A stretch of 14,426 nt of DNA from the NCBI GenBank assembly GCA_017560305.1, contig JAFYOF010000049.1, positions 1 to 14,426 on the forward strand, written 5' to 3'. Every line of letters begins with the position of its first letter. Within the stretch, counting starts at the first letter, position 1. The DNA comes from Alistipes sp. Its GTDB lineage: Bacteria; Bacteroidota; Bacteroidia; Bacteroidales; Rikenellaceae. A program made the position numbers and the translations under genes. This document shows positions 1 to 7,320 of this stretch, piece after piece. Under the pieces are notes generated by a model that was given only the letters and a program-made list of their open reading frames with translations, made no database searches and was not told where the DNA came from.

Positions 1-6
1 CTAATA

Positions 7-27
7 ATAACCATAAAAAGTGGTTAT
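7..27. other. short inverted repeat upstream of the first lipoprotein gene
   Basis: ATAACCA (7-13) and TGGTTAT (21-27) can form a 7-bp stem with a 7-nt loop. It lies about 40 bp before the lipoprotein start. There is no T-run after it, so it is not a convincing terminator; it could be part of the leader or the end of an upstream unit outside the window. I find no TAnnTTTG promoter in bases 1-65. Confidence 0.25.
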
Positions 28-65
28 CTCTGCCAAAAAAGTTATTAACCTAAAACACGGGGCTT

Positions 66-824
66 ATGAGAAAGTTTTATTCATTGCTATTTGCTGCCCT
101 CGCTGTGGTGGCAATGGCTCAGGTGTTCACATCTTGTGAGAAAGATGATTATGAAGTGCAAATACCTGATGCTCAGATTATTTTCACAACAAACAAAAAC
201 ATCGGTGAAACAATCCAATTAGCTGTTTCGCTTAGCGATGAAGTGCCAGAAATCGATGGAGCAGTGGTTAAAAGTGTTGAAGATTGGGAGCCATACCCAC
301 GAATGCTTATTTGCGAGCTCACATCACAGACAGTCACTGTTAAAGGCGAAATCAAGTGGTTTTGGTGCGATGACTGCGGAGTAACATCAATTACGACAAG
401 CCTCCAACCCACTTTACAGACGCTCTCTTGTAACAACAACCTTTTGACAACGATTAATGTATCAAATAATGTTGAATTGAGAGACTTGAGTTGTGGCGGA
501 AATCAATTGACCAAATTGGATGTAAGTAAAAATACAAAGTTGACACATTTGGTCTGCCACTACAACGAGTTGACATCTTTGGATTTGACCAACAATCCGA
601 AGATAGAATCTCTTATTTTGATGCAAAACAAGATTAAGGCGGCAGAGATGTCGAAGATTATCAACACATTACCCGATTGGAATGGCAAAGAGTCTAACCC
701 TGAGGAGAATATCTTAGACCACGGAGTTTTATATCTCCTGTCGGGTGAGAATGGTGAAGAAAATGAGATATTGGAGCAGGATAAAAAAATGGCCGAAGCA
801 AAAAATTGGAAGATATATAGATAA
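66..824 (+). CDS. leucine-rich-repeat lipoprotein (short paralogue, 252 aa)
   Basis: A probable surface lipoprotein of unknown ligand. The N-terminus is a lipoprotein signal peptide: MRK, a hydrophobic stretch to about residue 20, then a lipobox FTSC with Cys24 as the lipidated residue. EKDD follows the cysteine; acidic residues here act as a surface-export signal in Bacteroidota lipoproteins, so display on the outer face of the outer membrane is inferred. Residues about 31-95 form a non-repeat domain. Then come about four 21-residue repeats of the form LxxLxCxxNxLTxLDLSxNxx, with Cys or Asn at fixed positions, and a cap ending near EENEILEQD and KNW. The 7647-8711 gene shares signal peptide, N-terminal domain, repeat type and cap, which confirms the start at 66. 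The DNA is visibly richer in A+T than lysS. It appears monocistronic, with a terminator just after the stop. Bacteroidal LRR lipoproteins are often linked to adhesion, but nothing here shows a ligand. Confidence 0.88.
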   Translation: MRKFYSLLFAALAVVAMAQVFTSCEKDDYEVQIPDAQIIFTTNKNIGETIQLAVSLSDEVPEIDGAVVKSVEDWEPYPRMLICELTSQTVTVKGEIKWFWCDDCGVTSITTSLQPTLQTLSCNNNLLTTINVSNNVELRDLSCGGNQLTKLDVSKNTKLTHLVCHYNELTSLDLTNNPKIESLILMQNKIKAAEMSKIINTLPDWNGKESNPEENILDHGVLYLLSGENGEENEILEQDKKMAEAKNWKIYR

Positions 825-835
825 CAATTTAAGTT

Positions 836-866
836 CCCTCAATCCACGGATTGGGGGATTTTTTTG
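836..866 (+). terminator. intrinsic terminator of the first LRR lipoprotein gene
   Basis: Stem CCCTCAATC (836-844) with GATTGGGGG (849-857), one wobble pair, loop 845-848, then A and a T-run at 859-865. It starts 12 bp after the stop codon. Confidence 0.85.
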
Positions 867-892
867 TTTATGGCAATGAGGCCTCAGCCTCT

Positions 893-943
893 ATCTTCGG
901 GGCGTAACGCGCTGTGCGCGTCACCCGCCACCGCCCCGAAGAT
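893..943 (-). repeat. composite palindromic element, copy 1 (nested hairpin)
   Basis: Outer arms ATCTTCGGGGCG (893-904) and CGCCCCGAAGAT (932-943) pair perfectly over 12 bp. Inside is a second hairpin, TAACGCGC/GCGCGTCA (905-923, one mismatch), then CCCGCCAC. The interior is the reverse complement of the copy at 10562-10612 apart from loop bases, so this copy is inverted relative to that one. Its right arm is also the first base block of the tandem array that follows. Confidence 0.85.
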
Positions 944-1071
944 ATACTTATCGCGCGACAAAGTAAATGTAAAACACCCGTTACGGGTGCGCCACCGCCC
1001 CGAAGATAAACTCATCGCGCGACAAGGAAAATGCAAAACAGGCGTTACGCCTGCGCCACCGCCCCGAAGAT
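932..1071 (-). repeat. 64-bp tandem repeat made of the palindromic element
   Basis: Two full 64-bp units (932-995 and 996-1059) and the first 12 bases of a third (1060-1071). Each unit runs: CGCCCCGAAGAT, an A/T-rich joint, TCGCGCGACAA, an A-rich stretch ending in GTAAAACA or GCAAAACA, a small hairpin, then GCGCCAC. The hairpin is CACCCGTTACGGGTG in unit 1 and CAGGCGTTACGCCTG in unit 2: both sides changed and the stem stayed intact. Read on the minus strand each unit is hairpin, T-rich tail, TCGCGCGA, then outer arm, the same order as elsewhere in the window. Confidence 0.85.
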
Positions 1072-1148
1072 AACCTTTGAAACCCGATAAAGAAATCCCA
1101 TTTTCTTGTCCAAAACTCTCCGTAAAACCCGCGCGAGGGCTTTTTGAC

Positions 1149-1170
1149 TGCCCGCAAAGGCATTTTTTTT
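1149..1170 (+). terminator. weak hairpin with a T8 run
   Basis: TGCC (1149-1152) and GGCA (1159-1162) with a 6-nt loop, followed by eight T residues (1163-1170). The stem is only 4 bp and no gene ends nearby on the plus strand, so a terminator role is doubtful. Apart from this and the repeats, I see no gene in 867-1293. Confidence 0.25.
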
Positions 1171-1236
1171 ACTTTCCGGCAATATAATTTTGAATTTTAA
1201 CCCACCGCAAGGGTGGCTTTTCGCTGCTCCGCTCGG

Positions 1237-1262
1237 CAGGCGTAACGCCTGTTTTACAAAAG
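1237..1262 (+). repeat. small hairpin plus T-rich tail (partial palindromic element)
   Basis: CAGGCGTAACGCCTG (1237-1251) followed by TTTTACAAAAGAGCG. This is the small-hairpin module of the element seen at 7405-7419, here without outer arms. It lies about 45 bp before the lysS -33 box. A further small stem, CCACC/GGTGG, sits at about 1202-1216. Confidence 0.6.
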
Positions 1263-1293
1263 AGCGAAAAAAATTCTATCAACCTCCAATAAT

Positions 1294-1325
1294 TTTGAAT
1301 TTTGAATTATAAAATTGTAACTTTG
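1294..1325 (+). promoter_or_regulatory. Bacteroidota-type promoter of the lysS unit
   Basis: TTTG (1294-1297), a 20-bp spacer, then TAACTTTG (1318-1325), a perfect match to the TAnnTTTG -7 box. The predicted start of transcription is about 1331-1333, giving a leader of roughly 22 nt before the ATG at 1355. Confidence 0.8.
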
Positions 1326-1354
1326 TACCCAAATAGACAAAAACATAATATATT

Positions 1355-3091
1355 ATGAGCATTGAACTTTCTGAACAAGAGATTTTGCGTCGTAAGTCGC
1401 TTTCGACATTGCGCGAGATGGGCATCGAGCCTTATCCAGCTGAGATGTTTGATGTGACTGCTACAGCCGCAGAGATAGCTAACAACCTCACCGAGGAGAA
1501 CAAGGAGCAGTACAGCAAGGTGCGCATCGCGGGTCGTATTATGAGCCGCCGCATTATGGGTAGCGCTTCGTTCTTCGAGTTGCAGGACCACACAGGTCGT
1601 ATTCAGGTCTACATCCGCCGCGATGACATCTGCCCTGAGGGCGACCCAACACTCTACAACACCGTATTCAAGAAGCTCCTGGATATCGGTGACTTTGTTG
1701 GCGTAGAGGGCTTCGCCTTCATCACCAACTCGGGCGAGAAGTCGGTACACTGCCAGCAGTTCACCGTAATCTCGAAGTCAATCCGCCCACTCCCAATCGT
1801 GAAGGAGAAGGATGGCAAGCAGTTTGACGCCCTGACTGACCCTGAGGTGCGCTACCGTCAGCGTTATGTTGACCTGGTGGTAAACCCACACGTGCGTGAG
1901 GTATTCGTCAAGCGTGCCAAGATTATGGCTACTATGCGTGAGTTCTTCAACGAGCACGGCTACATCGAGGTGGAGACACCTATCCTCCAGCCAATCCCTG
2001 GCGGTGCGTCGGCGCGTCCTTTCATCACTCACCACAATGCACTCGACACTGATTTCTATATGCGAATCGCTACCGAGCTCTACCTCAAGCGCCTCATCGT
2101 GGGTGGCTTCGATGGTGTCTACGAGTTCGGCAAGAACTTCCGCAACGAGGGTATGGACCGCACCCACAACCCAGAGTTCACTTGTATGGAGATTTATGTT
2201 GCATACAAGGACTACAAGTGGATGATGTCGTTCACCGAGAAGATGCTGGAGCGTGTGGCTATGGCTACAAACGGCACAACAGAGCTCGAGATTGACGGCA
2301 AGCAGATTTCGTTCAAGGCTCCATTCCGCCGCCTGACTATGACTGACGCCATCCTTGAGAAGACCGGCTACGACATCACAGGTCAGTCGGAGGAGCAGCT
2401 TCGCGAGGCTTGCCAGCGCCTGAATGTCGAGATTGACGACACTATGGGTAAGGGTAAGCTCATCGACGCTATCTTCGGTCAGTACTGCGAGGAGGATCTC
2501 GTTCAGCCAACATTCATCTGCGACTACCCTCGCGAGATGTCTCCACTGTGTAAGCGTCACCGCGACAACGCAGACCTTACCGAGCGTTTCGAGTTGTTCG
2601 TGAACGGTAAGGAGCTCTGCAACGCATACTCTGAGCTTAACGACCCAATCGACCAGTTGGAGCGCTTCCAGGAGCAGTTGAAGCTCTCGGAGAAGGGTGA
2701 CGACGAGGCGATGTTTATCGATATGGACTTCGTGCGTGCTTTGGAGTACGGTATGCCATCTTGCTCGGGTATGGGTATCGGCATCGACCGCCTCACAATG
2801 TTTATGCTCAACCAGCCATCTATTCAGGATGTGTTGTTCTTCCCAACAATGCGCCCAGAGAAGAAGGTTGTGGCAGACGACGCAGCGAAGTATGTTGAGG
2901 CAGGCATCCCTGAGGAGTGGGTTGCAGCAATCCAGAAGATGGGTTACATCACCGTGGAGTCGTTCCAGAACACATCGGCTTCGGGTGGTGCAAAGCTCTT
3001 CAACGACCTTTGCGGCTTCAACAAGAAGAACAAGCTGGGCTTGCCAACAGCCGACATCAAGGCGTGGATTGAGAGCCAGAAGGCAGAGTAA
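1355..3091 (+). CDS. lysS: lysyl-tRNA synthetase, class II
   Basis: Charges tRNA-Lys with lysine in the cytoplasm, using ATP. The anticodon-binding OB fold spans about residues 55-145 (VRIAGRIMSRR, FFELQDHTGRIQVYIRRD). The class II core follows: motif 1 around 201-223 (GYIEVETPILQPIPGGASAR), motif 2 around 262-285 (FRNEGMDRTHNPEF) and motif 3 around 472-480 (GMGIGIDRL), where the Arg contacts ATP. The protein has 578 residues, against about 505 in E. coli; the extra 75 or so after residue 502 are the C-terminal extension usual in Bacteroidota LysRS, so the length is normal for the group. The start follows a perfect promoter by about 30 bp. The SGNH hydrolase gene begins 8 bp after the stop, suggesting co-transcription. 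Confidence 0.97.
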   Translation: MSIELSEQEILRRKSLSTLREMGIEPYPAEMFDVTATAAEIANNLTEENKEQYSKVRIAGRIMSRRIMGSASFFELQDHTGRIQVYIRRDDICPEGDPTLYNTVFKKLLDIGDFVGVEGFAFITNSGEKSVHCQQFTVISKSIRPLPIVKEKDGKQFDALTDPEVRYRQRYVDLVVNPHVREVFVKRAKIMATMREFFNEHGYIEVETPILQPIPGGASARPFITHHNALDTDFYMRIATELYLKRLIVGGFDGVYEFGKNFRNEGMDRTHNPEFTCMEIYVAYKDYKWMMSFTEKMLERVAMATNGTTELEIDGKQISFKAPFRRLTMTDAILEKTGYDITGQSEEQLREACQRLNVEIDDTMGKGKLIDAIFGQYCEEDLVQPTFICDYPREMSPLCKRHRDNADLTERFELFVNGKELCNAYSELNDPIDQLERFQEQLKLSEKGDDEAMFIDMDFVRALEYGMPSCSGMGIGIDRLTMFMLNQPSIQDVLFFPTMRPEKKVVADDAAKYVEAGIPEEWVAAIQKMGYITVESFQNTSASGGAKLFNDLCGFNKKNKLGLPTADIKAWIESQKAE

Positions 3092-3099
3092 CATTTGAA

Positions 3100-4176
3100 A
3101 TGAGATATATCCTGACCATAATCCTTGCGCTGTGTGCGAGCCTTTGCGTGGCGCAGCAGATGCGCTATGTGGATGCCGCAGAGCTGGGGGTGATTGGTCA
3201 GGCAATGCCTGCAAGCAAGCGTTTCGGGCGCATTGACACCTCGGCGCACAACATCCCCAAGGAGTGCCGCTCGATGTGCGACTATTCGACTGGTCTGGCG
3301 GTAGTGTTTCGCACCAACAGCAGCCGAATTGACGCCAGGTGGCGCACCACGGAGCGTATGCCGTCGGACAATATGACCGCCATCACGCAGAAGGGACTCG
3401 ACCTCTACATCCTGAGCGATAGGCGCTGGGTGTGGGCAGGTTGCGGTCGTCCTGCGGCGGGTGCCAAGGCAGAGCACGCAGGCACGATTGTAACGAAGAT
3501 GGCCGAGGGCGAGAAGCTATGCCTGCTCTACCTGCCGATTTTCGACAACATCGAGAAGTTGGAGATTGGCGTAGATGAGGGGGCTACCATCACGGCGGCG
3601 GAGAATCCGTTCCGCCATAAGATTGTGGTGCACGGCTCGTCAATCACCCACGGCGCATCGTCAAGCCGCTCGGGAATGACCTTCCCAGCGTTGCTTCAGC
3701 GCGAGATGGGGCTCGATATGATTAACCTCGGCTTCAGCGGCTCGGCGACATTGCAGAGCGAGATGGCGGAGTATCTGGCGAAGGTGGAGGATGCTGATGC
3801 GTTCCTCTTTGACACCTTCTCAAACCCATCGGCGGAGCAGATTGAGGAGCGTTTCAACCGCTTTGTGGATATCATCCGCGAGAAGCACCCCACAACGCCA
3901 CTCATCTTCACGCAGACCATTCGCCGTGACAACCGCAACTTCAACACCTCAACCGAGGAGTGGGAGGCTCGCAAACAGGCCGTTGCGGAGAAGATGGTGA
4001 GAGAGCGAATGAAGCGCGACAAGCACATCTACTTCCTCCCGAGCGAGGAGTGGCTGGGCAAGGATAATCTGGCGCTCTCGGATGGCACGCATCCTACCGA
4101 CCTGGGCTTTATGCGTATGGCGGAGAAGATGGAGCCAGCGCTGCGCAGGATATTTAGGCGAGAAGGCATAAAGTAA
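3100..4176 (+). CDS. secreted SGNH/GDSL-family hydrolase
   Basis: A probable exported esterase of the SGNH superfamily that removes acyl groups from an unknown, perhaps glycan, substrate. Residues 1-18 form a signal peptide (MRYILTIILALCASLCVA, cleavage near AQQ). The N-terminal beta-sandwich-like domain (about 25-165) carries GLDLY (99-103), the GxDLY signature of the domain that precedes one SGNH subfamily (Pfam SGNH_hydro_3 with its N-terminal partner). The catalytic domain has block I HGSSITHG with nucleophile Ser181, block II NLGFSGSA, and the block V pair in SDGTHPTDLG, Asp328 and His331. Length (358 aa) is normal for the subfamily. It sits 8 bp after lysS and 39 bp before tpiA, with which it has no obvious metabolic link. 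Cys16 could suggest a lipobox, but LCVAQ fits a signal peptidase I site better. Confidence 0.88.
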   Translation: MRYILTIILALCASLCVAQQMRYVDAAELGVIGQAMPASKRFGRIDTSAHNIPKECRSMCDYSTGLAVVFRTNSSRIDARWRTTERMPSDNMTAITQKGLDLYILSDRRWVWAGCGRPAAGAKAEHAGTIVTKMAEGEKLCLLYLPIFDNIEKLEIGVDEGATITAAENPFRHKIVVHGSSITHGASSSRSGMTFPALLQREMGLDMINLGFSGSATLQSEMAEYLAKVEDADAFLFDTFSNPSAEQIEERFNRFVDIIREKHPTTPLIFTQTIRRDNRNFNTSTEEWEARKQAVAEKMVRERMKRDKHIYFLPSEEWLGKDNLALSDGTHPTDLGFMRMAEKMEPALRRIFRREGIK

Positions 4177-4215
4177 TGACACACAACATTTAACAAATAA
4201 AAAAACTTTACAGAA

Positions 4216-4968
4216 ATGAGAAAAAAGATTGTAGCAGGTAACTGGAAGATGAACACCCTCCCAGCAGAGGGCGTTGAGTTGGCAAAGGGCGTAGCAGCAG
4301 GTCGCTCAGAGGTTTGCTCTTGCGTTAATTTCATCGTATGCCCTCCTTTCACTCACCTCTCACAGGTGATTGAGACTTTGAAGGGTACAGATATCGCTGT
4401 TGGTGCACAGGATTGCGCAACAGAGGCTAAGGGTGCTTACACTGGCGAGGTTGCAGCTTCTATGATTGCTGCTCTCGGTTGCGAGTATGTTATCTTGGGT
4501 CACTCTGAGCGTCGCCAGTACTACGGTGAGACTTCAGAGACTTTGAACAAGAAGATGGCACAGGCTTACGCTAACGGTTTGAAGCCTATCTACTGTGTAG
4601 GTGAGAGCCTCGACGAGCGCAAGGCTGGCAAGCACTTCGATGTTTGCAAGCAGCAGATTGAGGAGGTTGTATTCAACCTTACAGAGGAGCAGTTCGCTGA
4701 CCTCGTAATTGCTTACGAGCCAGTTTGGGCTATCGGTACAGGCGAGACTGCAACTGCAGAGCAGGCACAGGAGATCCACGCTTACATCCGCGAGGTATTG
4801 GCATCAAAGTTCGGCGCAGCTGCTGCTGAGTGCCCAATCCTCTACGGTGGTTCTTGCAAGCCATCAAACGCTGCTGAGATCTTCGCTAAGGAGGATGTTG
4901 ACGGTGGTTTGATCGGTGGTGCTGCCTTGAAGGCAGAGGACTTCCTCGCTATCGGCAAGGGCTTCTAA
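4216..4968 (+). CDS. tpiA: triosephosphate isomerase
   Basis: Interconverts dihydroxyacetone phosphate and glyceraldehyde 3-phosphate in glycolysis and gluconeogenesis; a cytoplasmic TIM-barrel dimer. All catalytic residues are visible: Lys11 in GNWKMN, His96 in LGHSERR, and Glu168 in AYEPVWAIGTG, with the flexible loop following. The phosphate-binding segments YGGS and DGGLIGGAALK are present near the C-terminus. At 250 aa it has the usual length. It follows the SGNH gene by 39 bp of A-rich sequence without a clear promoter, and a strong terminator follows, so it is probably the last gene of the lysS unit. An internal promoter within the preceding gene cannot be excluded. Confidence 0.98.
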   Translation: MRKKIVAGNWKMNTLPAEGVELAKGVAAGRSEVCSCVNFIVCPPFTHLSQVIETLKGTDIAVGAQDCATEAKGAYTGEVAASMIAALGCEYVILGHSERRQYYGETSETLNKKMAQAYANGLKPIYCVGESLDERKAGKHFDVCKQQIEEVVFNLTEEQFADLVIAYEPVWAIGTGETATAEQAQEIHAYIREVLASKFGAAAAECPILYGGSCKPSNAAEIFAKEDVDGGLIGGAALKAEDFLAIGKGF

Positions 4969-4993
4969 TCTCGCATTAGACCTTTCAATATCG

Positions 4994-5027
4994 CACCGCA
5001 GGGCTTCGGCCTTGCGGTGTTTTTTTG
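4994..5027 (+). terminator. strong intrinsic terminator after tpiA
   Basis: Stem CACCGCAGGGC (4994-5004) and GCCTTGCGGTG (5009-5019), 11 bp with one wobble, tetraloop TTCG, then a T-run (5020-5027). It closes the lysS-SGNH-tpiA unit. Confidence 0.95.
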
Positions 5028-5061
5028 TTGCGTAAAAGGGGCTGAAAAGTGCGGAAACATT

Positions 5062-5129
5062 ATCTTCGGTGGCGGGCGGGGGTGACGCACAAAGCGCGTT
5101 ACGCCACCGAAGATACGCCCTGAAGGGCG
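5062..5129 (+). repeat. composite palindromic element, copy 2
   Basis: Outer arms ATCTTCGGTGGCG (5062-5074) and CGCCACCGAAGAT (5102-5114) pair over 13 bp. The arm centre is GGTGG/CCACC where other copies have GGGG/CCCC, so both strands changed together. The interior has GGTGACGCAC and GCGCGTTACG. A second hairpin, CGCCCT-GA-AGGGCG (5116-5129), follows directly, as in the other copies. Confidence 0.8.
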
Positions 5130-5155
5130 CATTGCACACTCCTATATATAAAATT

Positions 5156-5189
5156 ACAGCGGCGTCCCACCGAGGTGAGGCGCCACTGT
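5156..5189. repeat. long imperfect hairpin
   Basis: ACAG (5156-5159) with CTGT (5186-5189), GGCGTC (5161-5166) with GGCGCC (5179-5184) and CACC (5168-5171) with GGTG (5174-5177) stack into one stem with two internal mismatches and a 2-nt apex. On the minus strand it is followed by TAATTTTATATAT, so it might end transcription coming from the right. It differs in sequence from the composite element. Confidence 0.45.
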
Positions 5190-5224
5190 CCAGCAATCAA
5201 AAAACCATTATCCTACAAAAAGAG

Positions 5225-5523
5225 TATTTTCTTTCCTGTTCGGGCTCGGCGGCAATCAATAATCGTCAGCGTCATCCTGCGAAACTGCGTCGTAGTCAAC
5301 CCGACCCTCGCTTGGGTGGCAGGGGAGAGCGTTTCGCCCGAGGAAGCGTGAGAATGTGAATCGTCGCGTCATCCACATCGCCGCACCATCAGGTAAAACC
5401 CAATCCGTGCCCTGCACCGCCAGCGTGGTTATGGGAGCCAAGGCTCCCGCCCAAAGTTACGACCCAAAGGCCGTTTTGTTCCGAGCCGCCCGATCAAAGG
5501 CGACTCGGCTATCGTGGTAAAAA
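5225..5523. other. unidentified non-coding stretch with hairpins
   Basis: About 300 bp between the repeats and the FadL-type gene. No recognisable protein: the longest minus-strand frame (5256-5441, 61 codons) has no family features. It holds GGGAGCC-AA-GGCTCCC (5433-5448) and CCGAGCCGCCC/GGCGACTCGG (5481-5508, one wobble). The latter lies 15 bp past the FadL-type stop codon and could act as its 3' end, but no T-run follows on the minus strand (the next bases are AACAAAACGG). It could be a structured RNA, a decayed gene or another repeat; the sequence alone does not decide. Confidence 0.35.
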
Positions 5524-6984
5524 TTACTTACCGAACTTGAAATCAAGACCGATACCCCAAGCCAATGAGGTACGCTTGTAAACATCCTTGAAATCTACGC
5601 CGCTAACCTGACCTACTGCAACTGCCTCGTCGTAGATTGTTGGCATAATACCCAGGTTGATACCAACGAGGTCGCAAGCCTGGTACTTCAAACCTCCTGC
5701 GATAGACCAAGAAGAGATTGCAAAGTTCATATCAGAGTATGCGTTCTCGTTCATATTGAGCTGTGTGCGCTGTGTACCAGCCGATACCAACCACTTGTCG
5801 GTAATCTGCCACTCAACACCCATCATATACTCGTTAGTGTTGCCCTCGATAACTGGCGAGAATGAGTTCTCGGCGTTCTTGTCGAAGAAGTGGTGCCACT
5901 GTGCAGTAACCTTCACAGGGCCGAAGTGACGGCTTACGGCAGCAGCCAACAAGGCTGGAGTCTCGGCCTTAACCTTTGAACCATCGGCGAAGATTGCGTT
6001 GATAACAGGGTCCTTTGCAGATACCTCTGCAGACTTGATCTCCAACTCTGTCGCCATCTTGAACTCATACTTCAAAGATGCGTCCCAGGCGCCCTTGTGG
6101 AATGCCAACGCAACGACAGGGCTGATTGAAGTGCCCTTCTGCTTAACATCGAGGATGTGGTCTGCAGTCTTTACTGCGTTCTCGCCAGCAGCCTGCATAC
6201 CAGCCAAAAGCTTCTGCGCAGTCTCTGAGTCACCCATACCCGCAGCAACCAACTGTGCGTACTGACCCTGCATAGTGGTGAAGGCATTTGTGAACAATGC
6301 TGAAGCCGACTGCATCTGACCGCCAACCAATACATTGATATTCTTCATATGACCCTCATAGCTGTTAGATGTTGAGCTATAGCGAATCTGAGCCGCAACA
6401 GACAACCAATCAGTCAAGCGGAATGCCGCACCAGCATTGAAAGCCAATGTCATAGACTTACCCATAAGGTACATATCCATATCGTAAGCTGTCGCAGGAA
6501 TCTGCAACTGCTGCATACCCACTGGCAACACCGAGAACATACGCTCGAATGAGCCCAAACCGTTGGCAAACTCCAATGAGCCACCGCCACCATTTACGCC
6601 GAAACCAGCCATCACAGCCAGGCGGTTGTGCTTCCACGCGAAGTGAAGGCTTGGGATAACGAGTGAAGTAACAGCACCCTCGAAATCCTTTGTCATCTGC
6701 ATACCATTCTGCGCACCCATAGCGAATGGAGCGTAGGTAGATGAGATTGTACGAGTCTGTGTTGCCATCTGGTCGCTCAGACCGAGGTGGAAACCGTTCT
6801 CCATAAACACCACACCCGCAGGGTTGGTATAGACAGCATCAGTCGAGAGTGATGTGCCGCGAGCAACGCTACGCAAGAAGTGCGCGCTCTGATTTGTGTT
6901 TGTCATCGGACCACCAGCGAAAGCCGATGAAGCCACTGTAGTTGCGACCGCGAGGGTCAAAGCAATCTTGGTAAAAATCTTCAT
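5524..6984 (-). CDS. FadL/OmpP1/TodX-family outer-membrane channel
   Basis: A predicted outer-membrane beta-barrel for uptake of hydrophobic compounds; the actual substrate is unknown. Residues 1-23 form a signal peptide ending SSAFA, with GGP starting the mature protein. The N-terminal plug region has the family hallmark VYTNPAGVVF (NPAG at 54-57), preceded by a segment resembling FadL (ARGTSLSTDA). The rest alternates aromatic and polar residues as in barrel strands, with conserved-looking pieces such as LSVAAQIRYSS, WHHFF and GVEWQITDKW, and a C-terminal strand GIGLDFKFGK that ends in Lys rather than the usual aromatic residue. Residues about 222-279 form an Ala/Gln/Met-rich, helix-like insert. 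At 486 aa it is within the family range. It stands alone on the minus strand, with no clean promoter close to its start. Confidence 0.87.
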   Translation of the reverse strand: MKIFTKIALTLAVATTVASSAFAGGPMTNTNQSAHFLRSVARGTSLSTDAVYTNPAGVVFMENGFHLGLSDQMATQTRTISSTYAPFAMGAQNGMQMTKDFEGAVTSLVIPSLHFAWKHNRLAVMAGFGVNGGGGSLEFANGLGSFERMFSVLPVGMQQLQIPATAYDMDMYLMGKSMTLAFNAGAAFRLTDWLSVAAQIRYSSTSNSYEGHMKNINVLVGGQMQSASALFTNAFTTMQGQYAQLVAAGMGDSETAQKLLAGMQAAGENAVKTADHILDVKQKGTSISPVVALAFHKGAWDASLKYEFKMATELEIKSAEVSAKDPVINAIFADGSKVKAETPALLAAAVSRHFGPVKVTAQWHHFFDKNAENSFSPVIEGNTNEYMMGVEWQITDKWLVSAGTQRTQLNMNENAYSDMNFAISSWSIAGGLKYQACDLVGINLGIMPTIYDEAVAVGQVSGVDFKDVYKRTSLAWGIGLDFKFGK

Positions 6985-7308
6985 ACTTTAATGATTTCTT
7001 ACGCTGCGGCTCTCGCCCTGAAGCGGTCGCCAGCGGGGCACGCCCCAAGCGTAAAATTAATAAAATAGGTTATTTTGATAATGCTTTTTCTCTGTGTTTG
7101 TATGTCGCCCGCTTGCGCCGATGTCGCTTTTTCGACTATTCTTTGCTTCGGCGGTGTCGGCGAGGAACATCCATCGGGTGCAAAAGTGGAGTTTATTTGC
7201 GAAACCTCAAAATTTATGTGGTTAAGACCCCTTGCTTGTTGCAGGAGGACTCCTCTTGTGGCAAAATATGTCATTTTGTGGCGAAATTCCACCCCTGAAC
7301 GGTGTATT
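6985..7308 (-). other. long leader or unexplained region upstream of the FadL-type gene
   Basis: I see no gene here. Short frames on both strands (for example 7075-7329 plus, 6999-7343 minus) lack family features and run into the repeats. A candidate minus-strand promoter at 7181-7211 would give a leader of about 190 nt. That leader is rich in short complementary stretches (such as GCGCCGATGTCGC on the plus strand against GGCGGTGTCGGCG), so it may be folded. Confidence 0.3.
7181..7211 (-). promoter_or_regulatory. candidate promoter for the FadL-type gene
   Basis: On the minus strand: TTTG (complement of 7208-7211), a 19-bp spacer, then CACTTTTG (complement of 7181-7188), one mismatch from TAnnTTTG. 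The long distance to the start codon lowers confidence. Confidence 0.35.
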
Positions 7309-7320
7309 TTGGCGCACCCG

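Noticed and set aside
893..1071. CRISPR array
   Set aside because: The 64-bp units are adjacent copies with no unique spacers between conserved repeats, and no cas gene is present.
864..1073. 69-codon open frame across the repeat cluster
   Set aside because: It lies wholly inside the palindromic repeats and tandem array, so its codons reflect the repeat sequence. It has no family features.
1778..3214. 478-codon minus-strand frame opposite lysS
   Set aside because: It is antisense to a certain gene. Long antisense frames are common opposite strongly codon-biased genes, and its Leu/His/Val-rich product matches nothing I recognise.
5256..5441. 61-codon minus-strand frame ending in an acidic tail
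   Set aside because: Short, no promoter or family features, and overlapping a hairpin-rich stretch. I describe the region as unidentified instead of calling a gene.
5225..5523. RNase P RNA, tmRNA or 6S RNA
   Set aside because: I checked both strands for conserved core motifs, such as the RNase P GAGGAAAGTC block and the tmRNA ends, and did not find them.
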